Positions 46,401 to 52,066 of a DNA stretch of 57,760 nt are shown here, one piece after another. Within the stretch, counting starts at the first letter, position 1, and the number at the start of each line of letters is the position of its first letter. Source of the DNA: an uncultured Saprospiraceae bacterium (lineage in GTDB: Bacteria > Bacteroidota > Bacteroidia > Chitinophagales > Saprospiraceae); the NCBI GenBank assembly GCA_937959275.1, contig CALGLU010000011.1, positions 1 to 57,760 of the forward strand, in the 5' to 3' direction. The notes below the pieces were generated by a model. It saw nothing but the letters and a program-made list of their open reading frames with translations. It was not told the origin of the DNA and searched no databases. A program made the translations under genes and the position numbers.

Positions 46401-46457
46401 GTGTATGAGTAGAGCCAAGAGGACTGAAAAGTAGTATAACTGTTTAGTTGAAACCAA
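43443..46457 (-). CDS. giant GT-C-like (PTPS-related) membrane protein with NTF2-like domain
   Basis: A 1004-residue protein. The N-terminal half (1-400) has about ten membrane helices with a first-loop acidic motif (ENTYDAFVHIFFAEHYA) and SYPPQVHMLIALLS, resembling 6-pyruvoyl-tetrahydropterin-synthase-related/GT-C membrane proteins. A periplasmic part at about 400-540 is followed by two more helices (about 565-585 and 607-625). An NTF2-like domain lies at about 640-750 and an FxLYD-like beta domain at about 775-980. It probably transfers or polymerises sugars on the outer face of the inner membrane. It is first gene of the main operon, divergent from parDE. Confidence 0.75.
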   Translation of the reverse strand: MVSTKQLYYFSVLLALLIHGPMLFVSFENTYDAFVHIFFAEHYASHWFDQWNYKWYTGFTVTSYPPQVHMLIALLSKLVGLKGGFILITLLSIVLFIRGVFYFSQLWVSERSAAYASCAATVCSSYVEAVHIFGQLPSITGIAILLNTLPVVYTWVMLKKKRHLLLSLGLLSIITTTHHVTTIFGMVFFIFPVLGLALMDKALIQRGSITITHFLLALKKDFFSLLFFGICSIIVTVSSIFPYWYWSKSDPISQIPIPHGSRDSFLEVLSSGLVFFLIPWGLMLLFLPYLFHSVFKRRNLILGISVALAFVLGTGGTTPIPLKMLGETAFNILTLDRFTYWATILSLPFWGDFIYQLVQGDLKQHIVSTIGRTGFRLILVIFAFVTVGSTIFIMNIGYFRPFQPDKIEIQPIKNFLSRDNHDQWRFLTLGFGDQVAWLTANTEALSIDGNYHSARRLPEMTTRVVERLENAKYQGLQGLGALHQFLTVPEKYNLKYIFNNDKFYEPILYFSGWNNVQRLENNIDIWEKPDIPKLPDLLPRKEIPKVQQLMWSLYPIGILSTVLLSLLFCGMLKIKLKEDFDYAIPNYSKHWNYHITWAIVILIVITIFFVRLYTKNRPHQSPESITTAFFNAIDFKYFDSVYEFYDPKNKPSKEQIFLDISLEDGIINSFGKLNTLTIENKFEDENEALVHVTAEWITSMQSYITEHEIEVFKRDKKWYLKTPDREIIIPPARTISTPTIDYASLGKRDGITGNTDHSDILDRPDVKLIEANLVEKNGNYYIVGQVMNTDVVPAYITVTGTLLNEDEKDIISYNARDHITSRLSPKESTYFKIDFNDVVTQYGVKQDISTFASTENSFCSMDLPYSFKLLIKSLESTTTNYSSFGVIEPQIKDSILSATIFNYGSDGVNIPRVLVSTLDQRQDVIWVDNYYLEKEIRPLRSKPITIPLINVRDIALISTIQNKHIMINGYQDTMPTKTNKQDVNKIKISPSQYIQITANGYVIK

Positions 46458-46599
46458 GTGCTAGTCTTATATCAGCTGCAAAGTAAGTCCATATTTGTAT
46501 CATATGTTTGATTTTATAGCAACAGACAGATAATCCAGATAACTGGCATAGTTTACTTGGTTTTTGAAAATCAATTTGATCCCAATACTATAATGCAAT

Positions 46600-46623
46600 A
46601 TATACCAGAATATGGTATATTTG
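46600..46623 (+). promoter_or_regulatory. parDE promoter with overlapping operator dyad
   Basis: A perfect dyad ATATACCA-GAATA-TGGTATAT (46600-46620) overlaps TATATTTG (46616-46623), a match to the Bacteroidota -7 consensus TAnnTTTG. The parD start codon is 17 bases downstream. I found no good -33 TTG. The overlap is what is expected for toxin-antitoxin autorepression. Confidence 0.6.
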
Positions 46624-46640
46624 TTTTAAAGCTAAGACCT

Positions 46641-46892
46641 ATGGCAAAAAATACATCAATTATATTAGGTGACCATTTTGATGAATTCATTCAATCAGAA
46701 ATTGAATCTGGTAGATATTCTACGGCAAGCGAAATAATAAGAAGTGGTCTTAGGCTTCTGGAGCTTGAGAAAAATAAAATTGAAGCAATCAATAAAGCCT
46801 TAATCGTCGGAGAAATTAGCGGTGAATCAATTGCTTTTAATAATGAAAAGTTCAAAACTAGGATGAAAAAGAAATTTAATCTTAATGCTTAA
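46641..46892 (+). CDS. parD: ParD-type antitoxin
   Basis: An 83-residue antitoxin. The N-terminal ribbon-helix-helix domain is NTSIILGDHFDEFIQSEI, followed by SGRYSTASEIIRSGLRLLE, the CopG/ParD signature. The C-terminal helix binds the toxin. The open frame extends upstream to 46557, but the Met at 46641 (MAKNTSII) gives the normal ParD start and lies just after the promoter/operator. It overlaps parE by 8 bp. It neutralises ParE and represses its own operon. Confidence 0.93.
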   Translation: MAKNTSIILGDHFDEFIQSEIESGRYSTASEIIRSGLRLLELEKNKIEAINKALIVGEISGESIAFNNEKFKTRMKKKFNLNA

Positions 46893-47178
46893 TTTAAGGC
46901 TGTCTCCTCAAGCAGTCATTGATTTAGAGGACATATTTGCGTTTACATATAAGAAATGGGGTATTAAGCAAGCGGAGAAATACCAAGATGAAGTTTATGC
47001 TTCTATGATGCTTATATCTGAAAACCCTTTTCTTGGTGCAGCTTATTATTATAAGAAAGGCAACTACAGAAAATTGAATGTCAATAGGCATTTGATATTC
47101 TATAATTTTACAAAAGTAGAATGTTTAATTGTGAGAATTCTCCATGAAAGAATGGATTTGAAAACAAATTTTGAATAG
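46885..47178 (+). CDS. parE: ParE-type toxin
   Basis: A 97-residue RelE/ParE-fold toxin: MLNLRLSPQAVIDLEDIFAF, then FLGAAYYYKKGNYRKLNVNRHLIFY and IVRILHERMDLKTNF with the conserved R-I-L-H-x-R-M-D end. ParE family members poison DNA gyrase. All expected elements are present, so the module looks intact. It sits inside the polysaccharide region between the GT-C-like gene and the GT2 gene and is followed by a MITE-like element, suggesting insertion of mobile material there. Confidence 0.93.
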   Translation: MLNLRLSPQAVIDLEDIFAFTYKKWGIKQAEKYQDEVYASMMLISENPFLGAAYYYKKGNYRKLNVNRHLIFYNFTKVECLIVRILHERMDLKTNFE

Positions 47179-47207
47179 GTCAATTCTATAAGGACAACAA
47201 CTTTGCT

Positions 47208-47376
47208 CTAGTGCTTTGTCAAGTATATATTGACTAGTTGAATTTGAGAGTAGTTTGTGCATGAACTAGGCGCAGGTTCGGTCTGATAGCCTAGCTATCA
47301 AGGCCGGTTCTGTAACGACGTGCATGTGCAAAATACGCCAAAAGCACTAGTCAGTTATATCTTGACAGAGCACTAG
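47208..47376. mobile_element. 169-bp MITE-like element with 31-bp terminal inverted repeats
   Basis: The left end (47208-47238) and the right end (47346-47376) are imperfect inverted repeats of 31 bases. They start CTAGTGCTYTGTCAAG and close with TGACTAGT. The centre holds a perfect short hairpin TGATAGC-CTA-GCTATCA (47284-47300), flanked by further imperfect pairing (TTTGTGCATG and CATGTGCAAA), so most of the element folds on itself. There is no coding capacity. The right half recurs at 57245-57323 (76 of 79 bases) and the end alone at 7611-7635. The gap onward to 47539 shows nothing else. Confidence 0.75.
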
Positions 47377-47539
47377 TTCTGAATCCCCAGTCGGTGAGCA
47401 GGTAGATCAAATCACTACAATTTTTAAAATCTGCCAAAACCTACCAAAAACAGAAAGAAGCGGTCCAATTCACGAAAACAAGGATTCAAAACTGTTCTTA
47501 TCACGCACCTTTGTAGTGTACTTTAAATCTAAATACATT

Positions 47540-48313
47540 ATGAAATACGGAATTGTTATACCATGCTACAATGAAAGTGAGAGATTACCTTTTAACAAGT
47601 TTAGCCAATTTTTAGAAACACATCCAAATCATCTAATCTGCTTTGTAAATGACGGCAGTCAAGATGACACCCTACTCAAATTATTAGCCTTTAAGTTAGA
47701 ATCAGGTCGACAAGTTATTGTTTATGATATGCCAATGAATAGTGGTAAGGCTGAGGCAGTCAGGAGCGGTATGAATCGCTTACTAGAAGTCGAGGGCATA
47801 GAGCAGATTGGTTTTTTAGATGCTGACTTAGCAACAGGCTTTGATGACTATCTTATGCTTGAGCAAAAGTTAGAACGAGATGAACTGGCGATGATTTTTG
47901 GGAGTCGGAAATTAGAGGAGTCAGGAGAGATTGATCGAAATGTAGTTAGAGCAACATTGAGTATGATCATTGGGCTCATGATAAAAATGATACTTAGACT
48001 ACCCATAAAAGATACGCAGTGTGGTGCGAAAATATTTAGTACAGACACGGCTCGATTTTTATTTCAACATTCATTTAAGACGAAATGGTTGTTCGACGTA
48101 GAAATATTCCTTAGAATGAAACGACGATTTAAAGAACACACGATGAAAATGGTATCTGAGGTGCCTTTACGTTCATGGATTGATATTGAAGGGTCAAAAC
48201 TGAAAACAAGAGACGCTATTCAAATACCCGTAATGCTTTTAAGAATTGCTTTTTCTGACACAAAGGTGAGATTGTTAAACAACAATCAATATACTTTGAA
48301 AAAAGCAGCATAG
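47540..48313 (+). CDS. GT2 glycosyltransferase, dolichyl-phosphate-sugar synthase-like
   Basis: About 257 residues of a GT-A glycosyltransferase: MKYGIVIPCYNESERLP, VNDGSQDDT, the lipid-phosphate synthase pattern NSGKAEAVRSGM, the metal DxD equivalent in GFLDADLATG, and GSRKLEESGE. The C-terminal segment has one or two weak hydrophobic stretches (TLSMIIGLMIKMIL). It resembles enzymes that load a sugar onto polyprenyl phosphate for use by GT-C enzymes, which fits the GT-C-like protein of the nearby cluster. The GTG at 47516 is an alternative but less likely start. Confidence 0.87.
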   Translation: MKYGIVIPCYNESERLPFNKFSQFLETHPNHLICFVNDGSQDDTLLKLLAFKLESGRQVIVYDMPMNSGKAEAVRSGMNRLLEVEGIEQIGFLDADLATGFDDYLMLEQKLERDELAMIFGSRKLEESGEIDRNVVRATLSMIIGLMIKMILRLPIKDTQCGAKIFSTDTARFLFQHSFKTKWLFDVEIFLRMKRRFKEHTMKMVSEVPLRSWIDIEGSKLKTRDAIQIPVMLLRIAFSDTKVRLLNNNQYTLKKAA

Positions 48314-48375
48314 TACCGCTATATCCTATTGCGAACTAGCCGATACGTCAAAAACGTATTCGCGAATTCTTAAAG

Positions 48376-48414
48376 AAACCCTGGAGAGATATTTTCTTTT
48401 CAGGGTTTATTTTG
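48376..48414 (+). terminator. rho-independent terminator after GT2 gene
   Basis: Arms AAACCCTG/CAGGGTTT (48376-48383 and 48401-48408) are followed by ATTTTGTTTT. The loop is long (17 bases). A second short dyad, ATACGT/ACGTAT, lies at about 48344-48359. Confidence 0.65.
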
Positions 48415-48522
48415 TTTTAGGCATATTTGCTAATCTTCCTTAAAGCTAAAGCTGAGCTCTCAATATGAGAATTCTAAATATGTAACTAAAAATTCTAGTA
48501 CATTTATGTAAATTTAATGATT

Positions 48523-48762
48523 ATGTCTACTGCAGAACTTAAGAGTAAACTTATTCAAAAAATTAATGCTACATCGGATGAACAATTGCTATTGGATGTA
48601 ACAAGACTGTTTGAGATTCGACTTTTAGAAGAAGAATCCATATTTGAATTAAGTAGAGATATGCGTCAAGCAGTAAATGAAGCAAGAGAACAAATCAAGA
48701 GAGGAGAATATCTTTCTCATGAAGACGCCAATCAGGAAATAAATAAATGGCTCGGAGAATAA
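48523..48762 (+). CDS. antitoxin-like small protein
   Basis: A 79-residue helical protein (MSTAELKSKLIQKINATSDE, then LLDVTRLFEIRLLEEES and ending EDANQEINKWLGE) of the kind paired with RelE/ParE toxins in Bacteroidota. The ATG at 48517 is an alternative start. It overlaps by 16 bp the following toxin reading frame, which is interrupted by a stop codon, so this is an orphaned antitoxin. The DNA-binding part, if any, is not obvious. Confidence 0.7.
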   Translation: MSTAELKSKLIQKINATSDEQLLLDVTRLFEIRLLEEESIFELSRDMRQAVNEAREQIKRGEYLSHEDANQEINKWLGE

Positions 48763-49055
48763 TTTGGTCTAAAAGGGCACAAAAAGATAGAAAGCAGATT
48801 TTTGAATATTGGAATGATCGCAATAAATCTAAGAGCTAGAGTAAAAAGCTAAATCATCTTTTCATTGAATCTGCAGAATTGATTTCAATCCATACCCAAA
48901 TAGGTCGTAAAACAAATATGGACGGAGTTCGTATAAAAGTAGTAAGTCATTTCGCTTTGATCTATGAATACTCAAAAATAGAACTCAGAATATTAGCAAT
49001 ATTTGATACGAGACAAAATCCAAGTAAGTTAGATCAGATAATTAAAAAAGTATAG
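48747..49055 (+). pseudogene. RelE/ParE-family toxin interrupted by an amber codon
   Basis: The frame opens MARRIIWSKRAQKDRKQIFE, continues to NKSKS, then meets TAG at 48837-48839. It reads on in the same frame through SKKLNHLFIESAELI, IGRKTNMDGVRIKVVSHFAL and RILAIFDTRQNPSKL to a second TAG at 49053-49055. Together the two parts make one full-length RelE/ParE toxin of about 102 codons. No frameshift is needed, only one nonsense change, probably from a Tyr codon. The toxin should therefore be inactive unless suppressed. Confidence 0.85.
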
Positions 49056-49087
49056 CAACACTGATAAAGGAATAGTTTCAAACTTTC

Positions 49088-50038
49088 TTATTTTTTAAGA
49101 ACATCTGCCTTCAATAATTCAATGATCTTCGCACTCACCCAATAAATATCCTGTCTACTTGTATAGAAAAAATACTTACCGTCATGACTTACAAACGGGC
49201 ACAACTCATGATTCTCTGTATTAATCTGGTCGCCCATGCTTATGGCCTCACTCCATGCATTGGTGTTCGTTTTAAAACTAATATATAAGTCTCCTCTGCC
49301 AAAGCCTGATCTTCGCGCTGAACAAAAAATAATATAAGACTCATCAGGTGAGATAAATACATCTGCTTCATAAGCACGGGTATTAATCGCGGCACTTAAT
49401 TTTTCGGCTGGTTGAAATTTGGAATCAACAAAGCTTGATGAATAAATATCAAAATTGTGTTTTCGTTTCTCTTCGGCCTCTTTATTAGAGGAGAAGTACA
49501 TTTTACCAGTCGTTGTGAATGAAATATAATATTCATCTCGATCGGTATTAATGGCAGGCCCGGCATTGATTGGATCTGACCACGAGTTGTTCGTCCGAGT
49601 CGAATACCAGATATCATGGTCTGCGATTGTGTCGCTTTGATCTTTAGCTTGTTGAGAGATATAGTAAAGCCTTTGCTCGTCGGGAGAAAGAAATGGATCG
49701 TTGTAACCATAAACTGAATCAGCAATAATGGTCGTTGGTGCAAGCCAGCTGCCATCAACGAGTTTGGTGAATCTTATTTCAGATCGATTGCCAAGATCAA
49801 CACCGTAGAAAAATTCATCACCTTTTTTATTGAAGACAGAACCAAATTCTGCTTCATTGGCCAATGAGATTTTATGTGGTGCAAAACGTTTAGGTATGAG
49901 GCCTGGCAAATCCTCATCAAGCAGACTGATTGGTTGCTGGGGTATTGTCTTGCAGGATAGGATAAAAATGACAAACCCAAAGACATAAATCGATTTCCTA
50001 TTTTTTCCAACTCTGACTTTTAGCAGTAATCTCAACAT
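49088..50038 (-). CDS. WD40/PD40-like beta-propeller lipoprotein
   Basis: About 316 residues, with a signal peptide and lipobox (FGFVIFILSC) after a rather long basic start. The mature part has repeated PD40/TolB-like propeller blades: YNDPFLSPDEQRLYYISQQ, DEYYISFTTTGKMYFSS, EADVFISPDESYIIFCS and ELCPFVSHDGKYFFYTS. Such proteins probably bind ligands or proteins at the cell surface. In-frame starts at 50077 or 50038 both overlap the end of the sulfatase gene (by 80 or 41 bp), so the two genes are co-transcribed. Confidence 0.8.
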   Translation of the reverse strand: MLRLLLKVRVGKNRKSIYVFGFVIFILSCKTIPQQPISLLDEDLPGLIPKRFAPHKISLANEAEFGSVFNKKGDEFFYGVDLGNRSEIRFTKLVDGSWLAPTTIIADSVYGYNDPFLSPDEQRLYYISQQAKDQSDTIADHDIWYSTRTNNSWSDPINAGPAINTDRDEYYISFTTTGKMYFSSNKEAEEKRKHNFDIYSSSFVDSKFQPAEKLSAAINTRAYEADVFISPDESYIIFCSARRSGFGRGDLYISFKTNTNAWSEAISMGDQINTENHELCPFVSHDGKYFFYTSRQDIYWVSAKIIELLKADVLKK

Positions 50039-51449
50039 CCCAGTCTTGTGGAGGATTTGGCTTGTACTTTGGATCATTGTCTGTCTTTGGAAATGTTTTA
50101 ATTACAGCAGTGAGCAAGTCATAATTTTTCTGTAGCTCATCAGCATTAATCTGCCCTATTAAATTATTCTCTTCCCATGGATCATTGATGACATCAAAAA
50201 AATGATCTGGCTCACCTGATGTATTAACGTAAAGTTTGTACTGCTTATTTCGAAGGACACGATCTCTAAAACTGTATTCATTTTCCACGCCAGCGTCTGT
50301 CAGCTTTGCTCTGTTGCCACCTCCCATACTCAGTATCCAGTCACGCGAAGAATCAGCTTCTGGATCTAAAAGCACCTTTTTAAACGATTGCCCATCAATT
50401 AGCTCGATCACATTCCCTAAAGCTATTTGCTCCACAGGCTCAACCCCAGCCAAATCCATTAGTGTCGGATAAAAATCTGTAAAATCGATCAACGCATCCG
50501 ACACCCGCCCTTCTTTAATTTGTGCCGGCCAGTTGATAATGAAAGGCATACAAGTACCTGCCTCCCAAGTCCTCATCTTTGCCCCCTTCACCAGTTGTTG
50601 GAATCGAGTCCCAGAGACCTGACCTGTTGTGCCATTATCTGTCGTCCAGATAATAATCGTATTGTCATGGACCCCTTCTGCCTCAAGAATGTCAACAATT
50701 CTCCCCGTTAATTTATCCGTATAGCGAACCATCGCTTTATGTTTACCCAAATTATCCTCAGCTGTTTCATCTGGAGTATTGATAAGCGGCGTATGAGTCA
50801 AGACCATGGGGTAGTAAACAAAGAACGGCTCTTCTGTATGTCTCTGAATAAAGGACTCAATAAAATCAACAAGGACATCCGGCCCAAACCGACCTTCATA
50901 AGTCTTTGCCCCTTCTTTGGTGAATAGATACGGCTCTTTATATCGCTCCGCACTCGCTTCAATGCCAGTCTCATAGCCAGTCCACATACAAAACTCATCA
51001 AAGCCATTCCGAGTTAAGGCATCAGGCTCAACTCTAAAATCATCAATTTGCCATTTGCCCGCAATACACGTCGAGTAACCAGCCTTTTTAAGTTGAAGTC
51101 CAATGGATGGATTCATAGTTTCGTCAAAGTGTGCGCCACCGCCCCAGCGCGGCACATCCCAATGATTCACCCAGCCATGCCGAAATGGATATTGCCCCGT
51201 CAGGATAGACAGTCGTGTCGGCGTACATTGCGGCATCCCATACACATTTTTAAACCGAATGCCACTATCAGCTAGTGCGTCGATATGAGGCGTTTGGATG
51301 TCTTGAGCGCCATAGCTGCTGATCCATTCTTTACCAAGGTCATCGACAAGGATGAGGACGATGTTGGGTTGAGCTGGTGCAGATGTGGGGGATGGAGCTG
51401 TGCAACTGAGTAGGCAAAGAACGGCTAGTACTAGGGACAGATGTTTCAT
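49998..51449 (-). CDS. lipoprotein sulfatase
   Basis: A 483-residue sulfatase (arylsulfatase/choline-sulfatase class) exported as a lipoprotein (signal to LLSC, Cys16). The metal site starts PNIVLILVDDLG. The formylglycine signature C-T-P-T-R has the modified residue C75 (GMPQCTPTRLSILTG). Later motifs include GKWQIDDF and IIIWTTDNGTTG. It removes sulfate from sulfated glycans or small esters; marine polysaccharides are a likely substrate. It needs a maturase that is not encoded here. It is upstream of, and overlaps, the propeller lipoprotein. Confidence 0.93.
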   Translation of the reverse strand: MKHLSLVLAVLCLLSCTAPSPTSAPAQPNIVLILVDDLGKEWISSYGAQDIQTPHIDALADSGIRFKNVYGMPQCTPTRLSILTGQYPFRHGWVNHWDVPRWGGGAHFDETMNPSIGLQLKKAGYSTCIAGKWQIDDFRVEPDALTRNGFDEFCMWTGYETGIEASAERYKEPYLFTKEGAKTYEGRFGPDVLVDFIESFIQRHTEEPFFVYYPMVLTHTPLINTPDETAEDNLGKHKAMVRYTDKLTGRIVDILEAEGVHDNTIIIWTTDNGTTGQVSGTRFQQLVKGAKMRTWEAGTCMPFIINWPAQIKEGRVSDALIDFTDFYPTLMDLAGVEPVEQIALGNVIELIDGQSFKKVLLDPEADSSRDWILSMGGGNRAKLTDAGVENEYSFRDRVLRNKQYKLYVNTSGEPDHFFDVINDPWEENNLIGQINADELQKNYDLLTAVIKTFPKTDNDPKYKPNPPQDWDVEITAKSQSWKK

Positions 51450-51493
51450 GATAAAAAGATAATATTTAATTGGCTGAAGTTTATAATAACTAA

Positions 51494-52022
51494 GGGCATA
51501 TCCTCCTTGAGGAGGTCAGGAGGTGGAATGACCATAAAGGCTAGTGGTATTCTTCAAACATTTTTGTAAATTAGAACCTGCAAGAACTACAACAACTTTA
51601 TGGAAAAAGCTACATCAGCTAACAATTATCATTATAACAAATCATTAAATCAGTTAGCAAGAAAGAATAAAAAAGAACTGACAAAATCAGCTGTATATAT
51701 GTGGAAATATGTGTTGGGTAAAAAACAATTATTAGGCTACCAGTTTAGAAGAGAAAGACCTATCCTAAATTACATTGCTGATTTTGTATGTTTGGAATTA
51801 ATGCTAATTATTGAAGTAGATGGTATAACTCATCAAAGCGAAGAAGCATATAAAAGAGATCAGTTGAGAGATGAAAACTTGAATGAGGTGGGTTTTACAG
51901 TGCTAAGATTTTCTAGTTGGGAAGTACTAAATAGAATAAATGATGTTTCAACTATTATTATTGAATGGGTAAGCGCAACAGTCAATTCCACCCCTTAAAT
52001 CCCCTCAAGGGGAATATCTGGG
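51494..52022. mobile_element. DUF559 gene cassette with inverted hairpin ends
   Basis: A 39-base left end (51494-51532) and a 42-base right end (51981-52022) are inverted copies of each other (ATAT, hairpin, then AGGRGGTGGAAT-GAC). Each holds a 5-bp stem around TTGA: CCTCC/GGAGG on the left, TCCCC/GGGGA on the right in the same sense. Two of the five base pairs differ between the ends, and both differences are compensated. The DUF559 gene lies between, and its last codons and stop fall in the right end. The ends resemble REP-type palindromes. No transposase is present. Confidence 0.65.
51600..51998 (+). CDS. DUF559 (Vsr-like nuclease fold) protein
   Basis: A 132-residue protein of the DUF559 family, which is related to very-short-patch-repair endonucleases. 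It shows MWKYVLGKKQLLGYQFRRER, PILNYIADFVCLELMLIIEV with the catalytic-type D-x-n-E/V-D pattern (IADFVC, EVDGITH), then YKRDQLRDENLNEVGFTVLRF and the closing WEVLNRI helix. The core motifs suggest an intact PD-(D/E)XK-like nuclease. The gene is alone between the sulfatase and amidohydrolase genes and is bracketed by inverted hairpin-bearing repeats, so it probably moves as a unit. The biological role is not established. Confidence 0.85.
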   Translation: MEKATSANNYHYNKSLNQLARKNKKELTKSAVYMWKYVLGKKQLLGYQFRRERPILNYIADFVCLELMLIIEVDGITHQSEEAYKRDQLRDENLNEVGFTVLRFSSWEVLNRINDVSTIIIEWVSATVNSTP

Positions 52023-52066
52023 TTCAAGGCCAATGATCATGAAAAATCATTTCGTATCTTGAATAC

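Noticed and set aside
47208-47376. Integron attC site as explanation of the 47.3-kb repeat
   Set aside because: The ends do not show the RYYYAAC/GTTRRRY core sites and no integrase or cassette-like gene array is nearby; the inverted ends fit a MITE better.
48837-48839. Programmed recoding (readthrough) of TAG in the toxin gene
   Set aside because: No downstream recoding structure is evident and no suppressor system is visible; a simple nonsense mutation explains it.
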